From: DASPWV01 sp046726375 | GTDB taxonomy: Bacteria; Acidobacteriota; Vicinamibacteria; Vicinamibacterales; UBA2999 | NCBI GenBank assembly: GCA_046726375.1 | Contig: JBKPAJ010000086.1 | Span: 1-64,000 of the forward strand | Length of the DNA: 64,000 nucleotides | Reading direction: 5' to 3' | Part shown: piece after piece, positions 8,046 to 16,727 of the stretch | Numbering within the stretch: position 1 is the first letter of the stretch | Layout of the letters: each line of letters begins with the position of its first letter | Program-made: the position numbers and the translations under genes | Notes under the pieces: generated by a model | Seen by the model: the letters and a program-made list of their open reading frames with translations, nothing else | What the model was told of the DNA's origin: nothing | Databases searched by the model: none

Positions 8046-9422
8046 ATGAACGACAGGAATCATGCGTGGCGAGCGGATCTGATCGCGGCCTGCGCGATCG
8101 TCATGGTCGCCTCAGCCGTTCGCCTCGCGCTGGTGCTCATCTCGCCGGCCTTCACGCCAGTGGCCGACATGGCGGATTACTGGGAGCGAGCGATCTATAT
8201 CGTTCAACACGGGACGCTGTATCCGACAAGCCATCGCATGCCCGCCTATCCCGCGGCGTTGGCGCTGGCCTTCGCGCTTGGGTCGGGTCCTTCGCTGACG
8301 ACCGTGCGCCTGTTCAACGTGGTTGCCGGCGCGGCAACTGCCGTGTTGACGTACTGGCTCGCACGCCGAACGGCCGGTCCGCGTGCGTCGTTTGCCGCCG
8401 GGCTGGTGGTTGCGCTTTATCCGTCGCTTCTGATCTACAGCACGCTGATCGCGACCGAGATGCTGATTCCGGTTCCGCTGCTCGGCGCGCTCATCGCATC
8501 GACGTACCGCTCGCGTCGGGCGGCAATCGCAGCAGGCGCGTGTGCGGGCTTGGCGGCGCTTGCGCGTCCCGCCGCCATTGGCGTACTACCTGCCGTCTTC
8601 GTCTCGTGGAGCGGTATGCGATCGCCAAATTCCACATGGCGTCCGGCGCTTGTTGCGCCGCTTCTCGTCCTCGGTGCGTTCGCGCTCACGATGTCTCCAT
8701 GGTGGGTCCACAACGCCAAGCTGTACGGGCGGTTTGTGCCGCTCGATACAACGGGTGGGATGAGTCTCGCGATTGGCAACAACGAGGTCGCCAGCGGGAT
8801 CTATCGATGGCGAGAGACACGCGAGATGATGGACCGCCACCTCGTCGGGGTGAACGTCGACACGCCCGCGGGATCGGATCGCGCCACTGCAGTCGCCGTT
8901 CGCTTCATGCGCGAGCACCCCGGCGCAGCTATTCGACTCATTCCTCTGAGGCTTGCCGCGCTCTTCGGCGTCGAGGGGCGCGAACACGCGTGGTTGTACT
9001 CGTTTGGGTTCTTTGGTGAGCGGACGTCGACAACGGTGCAGATGTGGGCGCTGGCGATCGCGTTGGCGTTCCCATTGCTGCTCGCCGCGGCCCTTCTTGG
9101 GTTGTCGGTCGGCGGTGGCATCTCAAAACCTGTGCTCTTGGTAACGGTGCTCTTTCTCGCGTTCACCATCGGGATGCACGCGATCTCGATCGGCGATCCG
9201 CGCTTTCACATACCTCTGGTGCCGGTCCTGGCGGTGCTGGCCACTGGCGTGGCGCATGCAAAGAACGGCTTCAGCCGGATCCGGTTAGCCGCCGCCGCAG
9301 TCGCGATCGCGCTGCTTGCCGTCGCTTGGTCTGCGCAGTTTGCAACCTACTGGGCGGCGCTTGCGAAGCTGGCGCCGCCGGGCGGCTGGATGAGTCACAT
9401 TCCGTACGACGATCTCATGTAG
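8046..9422 (+). CDS. GT39/ArnT-like membrane glycosyltransferase
   Basis: A 458-residue polytopic membrane protein. After the first helix an extracytoplasmic loop contains ADMADYWERAIYIVQHGTLY, and the next helix is preceded by SHRMPAYPAALALAF. This is the layout of the PMT/ArnT/GT39 superfamily, which moves sugars from polyprenyl-phosphate donors onto lipid or protein. The acidic residues in the first loop are the likely catalytic positions. Further helices run to about residue 440, and a short tail ends in HIPYDDLM. Donor and acceptor cannot be told. No glycan cluster surrounds it. Confidence 0.8.
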   Translation: MNDRNHAWRADLIAACAIVMVASAVRLALVLISPAFTPVADMADYWERAIYIVQHGTLYPTSHRMPAYPAALALAFALGSGPSLTTVRLFNVVAGAATAVLTYWLARRTAGPRASFAAGLVVALYPSLLIYSTLIATEMLIPVPLLGALIASTYRSRRAAIAAGACAGLAALARPAAIGVLPAVFVSWSGMRSPNSTWRPALVAPLLVLGAFALTMSPWWVHNAKLYGRFVPLDTTGGMSLAIGNNEVASGIYRWRETREMMDRHLVGVNVDTPAGSDRATAVAVRFMREHPGAAIRLIPLRLAALFGVEGREHAWLYSFGFFGERTSTTVQMWALAIALAFPLLLAAALLGLSVGGGISKPVLLVTVLFLAFTIGMHAISIGDPRFHIPLVPVLAVLATGVAHAKNGFSRIRLAAAAVAIALLAVAWSAQFATYWAALAKLAPPGGWMSHIPYDDLM

Positions 9423-9666
9423 CGATCTGCGCGTCGCGCGTGCTTCACTTGTCGTTAATCGCTTCCTTTTTTCAATCGCACACGGATCCGGTTGAGTGGC
9501 GGCAACTGCTCCGCGATCGTTTGTTCAACTGTTCGGTCTCCGCGTTCAGCTCCTGAACCAGATCCCTTGAAGATCGATTCCACGTTGCCGGCGGGCCGTC
9601 CTTCGCTCGACACCGCAACGCGCAGGAGCGACGCGAGACGGTTGTTCGTTTTGATGGGGAAGTTGA

Positions 9667-9963
9667 CGGATCCTGACGGGTACCGCGAGCCTCGAAACCC
9701 GCCTTGAGTGGCAGAACATGAATGGGAATTACCCGGTCAACGATCTTGACGTGGTGCTGACGCCGCCCAGTGGGCCCGTCATCAACACGTGCAACACCGC
9801 TCGGACATCCGAGTTGTGCACAGTCGACAAACCGGTCGCTGGGACGTGGACCGTGACCGTTGTCGGCTTCAACGTCTACGAGTTCGGCACTCCGGGAGGG
9901 CACGAGCAGTACACGCTGCGCATCGAGGCCGACGGCAACGTCATCAAGCTGAAGAAAAAGTAA
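9667..9963 (+). pseudogene. C-terminal fragment of a secreted subtilase-like protein
   Basis: The frame opens after TGA 9664-9666 and reads GTASLETRLEWQNMNGNYPV, NDLDVVLTPPSGP, then VDKPVAGTWTVTVVGFNVYE and a Lys-rich end. This is the jelly-roll P/proprotein-convertase-like domain found at the C-terminus of secreted subtilases. No catalytic domain is found upstream. Bases 9423-9666 hold no recognisable gene. The ATG at 9718 is internal to the domain, so this is probably a remnant. The bases after its stop (9970-10130) contain a faint TPR-like scrap, PTYPLASAGLALY. Confidence 0.5.
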
Positions 9964-10171
9964 TGTTTCGAAAGGGAAGGTTCGGTATCCTGCCGCTCTT
10001 TCGCGCTTTGTCGTGCAGGAACTCGAGGTTGCGGGACCTGGAGAGGAGCGTCAAGTACGTCGAGCAGGCGGCGAGGCTCAATCCGACCTACCCGCTCGCA
10101 TCCGCGGGACTTGCCCTGTATCTTTGTGATGTGCTGTTAGAAATTAGAAAGGGATGCGCGAGGAAAACCGT

Positions 10172-10633
10172 ATGGATGAACGAGCCCTCTTCACGAGATT
10201 CTGGGAGAACGAATCGAACACGACGCGCAAGGTCATCGCGCGCATACCGGAAGGCTCGGATTACCGGCCCGATCCGAAGTCCCGCACGGCGAGCGAAATC
10301 GCGTGGCAGATTGCGTGCGAAGAAAAGATGATCATCGACGCGGTCGAAACGGGCAAGGCTGAATGGAACCCTCCACCGGCACCGGCGACAATAAAGGAAC
10401 TGCTCGCCATCTACGAGAAGCAAAGTGCCGAGATCGTCGAGCGCTGGAAGGCCCTTCCCACCTCACGCTGGGACGGCGCACTGGAGTTCTTCGGCGGCCA
10501 GCGGCCGGCTGCGCCGATGGCGTGGAGCTTCCTCTTCGACATCGTGCACCATCGCGGGCAGATCTCGACCTACTTGCGCCCGATGGGATCGACCGTTCCG
10601 CAGATCTACGGACCGAGCGGCGACGAGCCGTAA
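10172..10633 (+). CDS. DinB-family protein
   Basis: A 153-residue four-helix DinB/YfiT-fold protein: MDERALFTRFWENESNTTRK, a central helix SEIAWQIACEEKMIIDAVET, and the third motif DIVHHRGQISTYLRPMG. The first and second His positions of the usual triad are not clearly conserved (N and Q occur), so metal binding is uncertain. DinB-fold proteins include bacillithiol- or mycothiol-dependent transferases and damage-induced proteins of unknown function. ATG 10172 is preferred over 10154 because GAGGAAA at 10160-10166 is a good ribosome site. Confidence 0.85.
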   Translation: MDERALFTRFWENESNTTRKVIARIPEGSDYRPDPKSRTASEIAWQIACEEKMIIDAVETGKAEWNPPPAPATIKELLAIYEKQSAEIVERWKALPTSRWDGALEFFGGQRPAAPMAWSFLFDIVHHRGQISTYLRPMGSTVPQIYGPSGDEP

Positions 10634-10778
10634 CCGTCGGTTCCATGTGCTCGCACGGCCATGTGCGGCAGCGCGTTTCACACTGCGCAACGAGGGGCCG
10701 CGCGTGTTGTCACGATCACATACTAAACTTGCGGGGGAGCGTCGTCCTTCAGATGACGATTGCTCTCCGCCACCTTTC

Positions 10779-11753
10779 GTGAATGAGCCATTCGACGCCG
10801 TCCTAATCATCTCGTTTGGCGGCCCACAGGGCCTCGCTGACATTCGGCCCTTTCTCGCCAACGTGCTTCGCGGGCGGCCCACTTCACCGGCCCGCTTCGA
10901 AGAAGTCGCGCGTCACTACGAGATGTTTGGCGGCGTGTCGCCGCTCAACGAATACACGAGGAAGCAGGCCGACGGGCTGCGCACGCGGCTTGCTGCGGCA
11001 GGGACACCGCTGCCGGTGTATGTCGGCATGCGCAATTGGCACCCGTATCTCAAAGACACGCTGGCGGAGATGTCGCGTGCCGGTGTGCGCCGCGCGCTCG
11101 GGTTCATTGCCGCCGCGCACGGCAGCTATTCGAGCTGCCAACAGTACAAAGAAAACGTGCGCGAGGCGAGACGCACAGTGATCGAGAGCGGCGCGCACGA
11201 CGTTGAAGTGACGTACGCGCACGGATGGCACACGCACGACAAGTTCATCGAAGCCAACGTCCAGCACGTGCGCGAGGCGCTCGCCGGGCTTCCGGGTGAT
11301 GCGGCGGCGCGCGCACGCATCATTTTCACCGCGCACAGCATCCCTGAGCAGATGGCGGCGGCATCGCGTTATCGCGAGCAGCTGCGCGAAACGTCAACGC
11401 AAGTCGCGTCCCGCCTCGGGCGGACCGACTGGGCGCTCGTATATCAAAGCCGCAGCGGGCGGCGACAGGATCCCTGGCTCGAGCCGGATATCTGCGAGTA
11501 CCTGCGCGCGTCTCACGCCGCAGGACTCGAGGCCGCTGTTCTGAGTCCGATCGGCTTTCTTTGCGATCACATCGAAGTCTTGTACGACCTCGACACGGAA
11601 GCCGCGGCGGTCGCGCGCGAGTTGGGCCTGACCTTCGCCCTGGCCGAAGCCGTCAACGACGACCCGCTCTTCCTCGACATGATGGCGGATGTTGTCCTGA
11701 CGACGGTGCGCCGCTACATCTCCGGTCGGCCGTTACCAGTAGGCGCTCTCTAA
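10779..11753 (+). CDS. hemH: Ferrochelatase
   Basis: A 324-residue ferrochelatase that inserts Fe2+ into proto- or coproporphyrin at the end of haem synthesis. Visible motifs are VLIISFGGPQG at the N-terminus, FIAAAHGSYSSCQQY, the catalytic-His segment IIFTAHSIPEQM, VYQSRSGRRQDPWLEPDI, and the C-terminal SPIGFLCDHIEVLYDLDTEA with its conserved Glu. GTG 10779 was chosen because homology starts at NEPFDAVLI; an upstream extension would have no family match. The length matches soluble bacterial enzymes. It stands apart from other haem genes. The cytochrome oxidase and cytochrome c nearby need its product. Confidence 0.9.
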   Translation: MNEPFDAVLIISFGGPQGLADIRPFLANVLRGRPTSPARFEEVARHYEMFGGVSPLNEYTRKQADGLRTRLAAAGTPLPVYVGMRNWHPYLKDTLAEMSRAGVRRALGFIAAAHGSYSSCQQYKENVREARRTVIESGAHDVEVTYAHGWHTHDKFIEANVQHVREALAGLPGDAAARARIIFTAHSIPEQMAAASRYREQLRETSTQVASRLGRTDWALVYQSRSGRRQDPWLEPDICEYLRASHAAGLEAAVLSPIGFLCDHIEVLYDLDTEAAAVARELGLTFALAEAVNDDPLFLDMMADVVLTTVRRYISGRPLPVGAL

Positions 11754-11797
11754 CCCCGGCACGGTCTTGAGACTTCGCGTTCTACAATTGCAGCCCC

Positions 11798-13882
11798 GTG
11801 ATTGAACGCGCTGGCCCAGCCGTTCCGGTCCCGAGCTCCTGGGCCGCGGCCGGCCGCGTCCGCGACCTGTCGCTCAACCTGCTCATGGCCGCCGCCTATT
11901 GGGCGACCGCGGAGCTCACACTCCTTCCTTCAACGGCTGGCCGCGTTTCGCCGATGTGGCCGGCCGCTGGTGTCGCGGTTGCGGCGGTGCTGCTTCGCGG
12001 CGGCCGGCTGCTGCCGGGAATCGCGCTCGGATCGTTCGTGATCAACGTCACGCGTCTTCCGCTCTGGGCTGCGGTGGTGATCGCGACGGGCACCGTGCTC
12101 GAGACCGCTGTCGATGCGAGACTGCTGCGGCGTCTCGATTTCGACGCGCGCCTTCAGCGCGTGCGCGATGTGTTGATCCTGGGACTGATCGTCGCGCCCG
12201 CCGGTTCGTTTGTCTCAGCTGTCTTTGGATCGACCGCCACACTGCTGTCGGGTGCCTTTCCCCCGGGTGATCTCGCCTATTACCTCGTCATCTGGTGGAT
12301 GCGCAACTGCCTGGGGGTACAGATCGTCGTCTCGTTGGTGATGACGTGGGCCCGCTCCCGTCCCACTCGTTGGAACTGGCAACGCAGAATCGAAGCCCTG
12401 GCCGTGATTGTGGGTTTCCTCTTCTTGGTCCGAATCATGTTCGGCCTCTGGGCGGTTTTTCCCGGCTCGAACGTGCCGATGGCGTTTCTCTTTTTTCCAC
12501 TGGTCGGCTATGCCGGTTTGCGTTTTGGTCCAGCGGGTGCGGCCACGCTGGTGGCGCTGGTGGCGGCGTTCGCGCTGCCGATCGCGGCGCGTGGCCTTGG
12601 GCCGTTCGGGGCGTTTCCCTTGACCTTCACGCAGATGCTGCTGCACACATTTCTTCTGCTCGCATCGTTGAGCGGGCAGACGCTCGCCGCCGTCATGGCG
12701 GAGCGCGAAGACGCGATGCAGCGACGCATCGCGCTCGAAGAACAGTTACGACACTCGCAAAAGATGGAAGCGATCGGGCGGTTGGCGGGCGGCATCGCGC
12801 ACGACTTCAACAACCTGCTGACCGCGATCATCGGCTACAGCGAAATCGTGATGATGGGATTCGATCCGAAGGATCCCGGCCGCGCTGACGCGGAAGAGAT
12901 CAAGCGCGCCGCCGAGCGCGCCGCTGAATTGACCCGGCAGATGCTCGCCTTCAGCCGGCGGCAGATCCTTCAGCTCAAGGTGATCGATCTCAACGTCGTG
13001 CTCCACAAGGTCGAGCCGATGCTGCGTCGCGTGATCGGCGAAGACATCGTCATGACGATCTCGCCCAAGGCGACCCATCCATCCGTACGGGTCGATCCTG
13101 GTCAAATCGAGCAGGTCATCATGAACCTGGTGGTCAACGCGCGCGATGCCATGCCGAAGGGCGGCCGCCTCGCGGTTGAAACGAGCGACGCGACGCTCGA
13201 CGCGTCGGCGCTGCCGCCGTCATCGCGTCCAGGTGAGTACGTCATGCTCGCCGTGTCCGACACGGGCGTCGGCATGGCAGCCGATGTGCGTGCCCGGATC
13301 TTCGAGCCGTACTTCACCACGAAAGAAGTCGGCAAAGGCACAGGTCTCGGCCTGTCGACGGCCTATGGCATCGTCCAGCAGAGCGAGGGGTACATCCACG
13401 TCTACACTGAACCGGGCCAGGGGACGACCTTTCGGATCTATCTGCCGCGATCGCAAGCGGACACGGCATCGGAGGCGCTCGAGGCCGCCGACGGCATGCC
13501 GCGAGGGACCGAACATATTCTGCTCGTCGAAGACGATCCGTCGGTGCGCCGCGCGACGCGCGAGACGCTCATCAGGCTAGGCTATAGCGTGACCGAAGCG
13601 GCCTCCGGCCGCGCCGGCATCGCGCTCGGCAGCGACGACACGCGGCATTTCGATCTCGCATTTTGTGACGTCATTCTTGGCGATATGAGCGGTCCTACGG
13701 TGTATGAAGCGTTGCGCGCGCTGCGGCCTTCGGTGCGCGTGCTCTATATGTCAGGGTATGCGGACGAAGCGATTGTGCGCACCGGCGTGCTCGACGAAGG
13801 ACATCCGTTCCTGCAGAAGCCGTTTACACCGCTCGAGCTCGCGCGCATGATTCGCAAGGTGCTGGACGACGATCGGGAGTGA
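11798..13882 (+). CDS. Hybrid sensor histidine kinase with MASE1 sensor and REC domain
   Basis: A 694-residue protein starting at GTG. Residues about 20-305 form the multi-helix MASE1 membrane sensor (RVSPMWPAAGVAVAAVLL, FLFFPLVGYAGLRFGPAG). A short coiled linker leads to HisKA with the phospho-acceptor in GIAHDFNNLLTAIIGYS (His335), then HATPase_c with VVNARDAMPKGG, DTGVGMAADV and GTGLGLSTAYGIV. The C-terminal REC domain (LLVEDDPSVRR, Asp624 in FCDVILGDMSG, Lys in FLQKPFTP) would receive phosphate from His335. It is followed after 4 bases by the Ser/Thr kinase gene and probably shares its mRNA. The signal is unknown. Confidence 0.9.
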   Translation: MIERAGPAVPVPSSWAAAGRVRDLSLNLLMAAAYWATAELTLLPSTAGRVSPMWPAAGVAVAAVLLRGGRLLPGIALGSFVINVTRLPLWAAVVIATGTVLETAVDARLLRRLDFDARLQRVRDVLILGLIVAPAGSFVSAVFGSTATLLSGAFPPGDLAYYLVIWWMRNCLGVQIVVSLVMTWARSRPTRWNWQRRIEALAVIVGFLFLVRIMFGLWAVFPGSNVPMAFLFFPLVGYAGLRFGPAGAATLVALVAAFALPIAARGLGPFGAFPLTFTQMLLHTFLLLASLSGQTLAAVMAEREDAMQRRIALEEQLRHSQKMEAIGRLAGGIAHDFNNLLTAIIGYSEIVMMGFDPKDPGRADAEEIKRAAERAAELTRQMLAFSRRQILQLKVIDLNVVLHKVEPMLRRVIGEDIVMTISPKATHPSVRVDPGQIEQVIMNLVVNARDAMPKGGRLAVETSDATLDASALPPSSRPGEYVMLAVSDTGVGMAADVRARIFEPYFTTKEVGKGTGLGLSTAYGIVQQSEGYIHVYTEPGQGTTFRIYLPRSQADTASEALEAADGMPRGTEHILLVEDDPSVRRATRETLIRLGYSVTEAASGRAGIALGSDDTRHFDLAFCDVILGDMSGPTVYEALRALRPSVRVLYMSGYADEAIVRTGVLDEGHPFLQKPFTPLELARMIRKVLDDDRE

Positions 13883-13886
13883 TTCG

Positions 13887-16727
13887 ATGGTTGGTCAGAC
13901 AATCTCTCACTACCGCGTAGTTTCGCAGCTCGGGAGCGGGGGTATGGGTGTGGTGTACGAAGCCGAGGATACCAGGCTCGGCCGTCATGTCGCGCTGAAG
14001 CTGCTCTCGCCCGAAGCGGGTTGCGATCCGCAGGCGATGGATCGCTTCCTGCGCGAGGCGCGCATCATCTCCTCGCTTACCCATCCGCACATCTGCACGC
14101 TGCACGACATCGGCGAACACAATGGGCGGCAGTTCATGGTGATGGAGCTGCTCGAAGGCGAGTCGCTGCGGCAGCGCATCGCGCGCGGCGCCATTGCGCT
14201 GGAGGAACTGCTCGACCTCGCGGCGCAAATCGCCGATGCGCTCGACGCGGCGCACAGCCACAACGTGATCCACCGCGATGTCAAGCCGGCGAACCTGTTC
14301 ATCACCCGGCGCGGCATGGCGAAGGTGCTCGATTTCGGGGTCGCCAAGCTGTCGGAAGGGGAACGCGGCGAGACCGCAGGCCTCGACCTGACGCGCGCGT
14401 CACACGAAGTCACCACCTCCGGTTCCGCGATTGGTACTGTCGCGTACATGTCGCCAGAGCAGGCCCGCGGCCAGGAGCTCGACGCGCGGAGCGATCTCTT
14501 CTCGTTTGGCGTCGTGCTCTACGAAATCGCAACCGGGAAGTCGCCGTTTGCCGGCCCGACGCCGGCCGTGATCTTCGAGGGCATTCTCACCAAAACTCCG
14601 CCCGCACCCTCGGAGCTGAACGCGGCGATCCCGCCAGAGTTCGATCGCATCGTCTGCAAGGCGCTCGAGAAGAATCGCGAGACGCGCTACCAGAGCGCCG
14701 CGGAGATGCGCGCCGATCTGAAGCGGCTCAAGCGCGAGACCGAAACGGGCCGTACGGCGATGCCGGCGGAGCAGCTGCGAGCCATAACCGGCGCGAAGCC
14801 GGCGGCCGTGCGAGCGCCGAGACCGCGACGCGCGTTATCGATCGCCGCGCTGGTCGTGACGATCGGCGCGATTGCCGGCTTTGTGTTCTGGCGCTCGCAG
14901 CAAGCACCGGCGCTTACCGCGCGCGACACGGTGGTGCTCGCCGACTTCACGAATCGCACGGGCGACGGCATGTTCGATGGCACGTTGAGCGAGGCGCTCG
15001 CGGTGCAGCTGCGGCAATCGCCGTATCTGAACCTGCTGCCGGAGCAACAGGTCTCAGCCACGTTGCGATTGATGGGCCGCGACCCGATGACTGCGGTTAC
15101 CGCCGATGTCGCCCGCGAGGTGTGTCAACGCACCGCCGCGCGCGCGACACTGGGTGGCACAATCGCGAGCCTTGGCTCCAGCTACGTTCTCACCCTCCGC
15201 GCGCTCGACTGTGTGAATGGAACGACGCTGGCAGAAGAGCAGGTGCAGGCCGACAGTAAGGAGAAAGTGCTGGGCGCGCTCGGCACGGCAGCCTCGCAGT
15301 TCCGTGAGAAGCTCGGCGAATCGCTCAATATGGTGCAGCGATACGACACGCGTGTCGAAGAAGCCACGACACCGTCGCTCGAGGCCCTGAAGGCGTACAC
15401 CCAGGGAATGATCACGCGTCGTTCGCAGGGCGATTTCGATTCCTTGCCGTTCTTTCGCCGCGCGATTGCGCTCGATCCGAATTTTGCGCTGGCACACGCG
15501 CGGCTCGGGACCGTGCTCTCGAACCTCGGCGATCGCGCAGAGGCGGAGAAAGCCGCGACCCGCGCCTACGAGCTGCGCGAAAAAGTCAGCGAGCGGGAGC
15601 GCCTGTACATCGAGGCGCGTTATTACACGACCGTTGCGCGCGATCAAACCAAGGCCATCGAAGCGTATCGGCTGCTGATCGCCACTTACCCCGACGACTA
15701 TGCTGCTCACACGAATGTCGGCACCCTGTATCGAAATCGCGGCATGCACAAAGAAGCCATTGCCAGCCTCGAGCAGGCGGTTCGCCTCGCACCCGAGCAG
15801 CCGCTCACGCGCACGAACCTGGCGGGCGCGTATATCGACGAAGGCCGGGTCGATGACGCCCGCAAGCAGTACGAAGAGGTCCTCAAGCTGCAGGATTCCA
15901 TCAGCGCGCGCAACGGCCTGCTGGTGATCGCGACATACCTGAAGGATCGCGCACTGGCCGACGCGCAAATCCAGGCTGTGCGTGGACGGCGCGACGAAGT
16001 CGACATGCTGCTGCAGCGCTCGTTGGTAGCCCTGTATCGTGGCAGGCCCGCGGAAGCCGCGAAGCTCTCGGAAGACAGGCTCAGCCGCCTGCAAGCGCTC
16101 AATCGTCTCGAGTTCGCCGGCGAGTCGTTGCTCGTCGAGGCGGTGAACCTGGCGATCCTCGGCCGCAAAGATCTCGCCGCCGCCGAACTGGCGCGCGTTC
16201 GCGAGCACAAGCTGTTTCAGGAAGGCGACACTGACGAGCGCGTCGCGCTCGGCGGGCTGCTTGGCGACAAGCGCCTGGCGGAGAGCAATCTCGATGCGGC
16301 GATCGCGCACATCCGCAGGGTGTCGCCCCCCGAAGACGGCGACAAAGCCGAACGCGCCATACGTGCGCTGGCCGCGCTCGCGGCCGGCAGGAATCAGGAC
16401 GCGTACGATCTCGCAAGCGCGGTTGGGATGGACGATCCTGCCCATCGCAACGCGATCCTGGTGGCAGGAACGGCGGCGTTCAAGTTGGGCCGTTGGGCCG
16501 ACGCGGTTCGCAACTTTGAAGCGTTACGTGGATTCGGCATCAAGCTCGGGCTGTCCGCCGTGCCCGGGTTCGTCCAGGTGATGCTCGCGCGCTCGTACGC
16601 CGCAAGCGGCCGCACGGCGAACGCGCGCAAGGCCTACGAGGCGGCCTTCGATCTCTGGCTGGATGCCGAACCGGACACGCCGTTGTTTGTTGAAGCCAAG
16701 AGGGAATATGCAGCGCTCGGATCGTAA
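13887..16727 (+). CDS. PknB-type Ser/Thr protein kinase with membrane anchor and TPR domain
   Basis: A 946-residue protein. The kinase domain (about 10-275) is complete: glycine loop GSGGMG, Lys38, HRDVKPAN with catalytic Asp131, DFG at 149-151, and APE replaced by MSPEQARG. A single transmembrane segment near 315-335 (LSIAALVVTIGAIAGFVFW) separates it from a periplasmic part. That part begins with a beta-rich section (VVLADFTNRTGDGMFDG, VCQRTAARATLGGTIAS) of the kind seen in adenylate-cyclase/TPR fusions, then has many TPR-like helices to the end. This kinase-TM-TPR layout is greatly expanded in Acidobacteriota. Ligand and substrates are unknown. It probably lies in one transcript with the histidine kinase and the M61 gene. 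Confidence 0.9.
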   Translation: MVGQTISHYRVVSQLGSGGMGVVYEAEDTRLGRHVALKLLSPEAGCDPQAMDRFLREARIISSLTHPHICTLHDIGEHNGRQFMVMELLEGESLRQRIARGAIALEELLDLAAQIADALDAAHSHNVIHRDVKPANLFITRRGMAKVLDFGVAKLSEGERGETAGLDLTRASHEVTTSGSAIGTVAYMSPEQARGQELDARSDLFSFGVVLYEIATGKSPFAGPTPAVIFEGILTKTPPAPSELNAAIPPEFDRIVCKALEKNRETRYQSAAEMRADLKRLKRETETGRTAMPAEQLRAITGAKPAAVRAPRPRRALSIAALVVTIGAIAGFVFWRSQQAPALTARDTVVLADFTNRTGDGMFDGTLSEALAVQLRQSPYLNLLPEQQVSATLRLMGRDPMTAVTADVAREVCQRTAARATLGGTIASLGSSYVLTLRALDCVNGTTLAEEQVQADSKEKVLGALGTAASQFREKLGESLNMVQRYDTRVEEATTPSLEALKAYTQGMITRRSQGDFDSLPFFRRAIALDPNFALAHARLGTVLSNLGDRAEAEKAATRAYELREKVSERERLYIEARYYTTVARDQTKAIEAYRLLIATYPDDYAAHTNVGTLYRNRGMHKEAIASLEQAVRLAPEQPLTRTNLAGAYIDEGRVDDARKQYEEVLKLQDSISARNGLLVIATYLKDRALADAQIQAVRGRRDEVDMLLQRSLVALYRGRPAEAAKLSEDRLSRLQALNRLEFAGESLLVEAVNLAILGRKDLAAAELARVREHKLFQEGDTDERVALGGLLGDKRLAESNLDAAIAHIRRVSPPEDGDKAERAIRALAALAAGRNQDAYDLASAVGMDDPAHRNAILVAGTAAFKLGRWADAVRNFEALRGFGIKLGLSAVPGFVQVMLARSYAASGRTANARKAYEAAFDLWLDAEPDTPLFVEAKREYAALGS

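Noticed and set aside
10707..10726. Promoter for hemH from TTGTCA and TACTAA
   Set aside because: The spacing between the two boxes is 8 bases, far below the usual 16-18.
15054..16445. 463-residue open frame antisense to the Ser/Thr kinase gene
   Set aside because: High-GC shadow frame: it lies wholly inside an intact TPR-kinase gene, has Arg/Ala-rich low-similarity sequence, and no ribosome site or family match.
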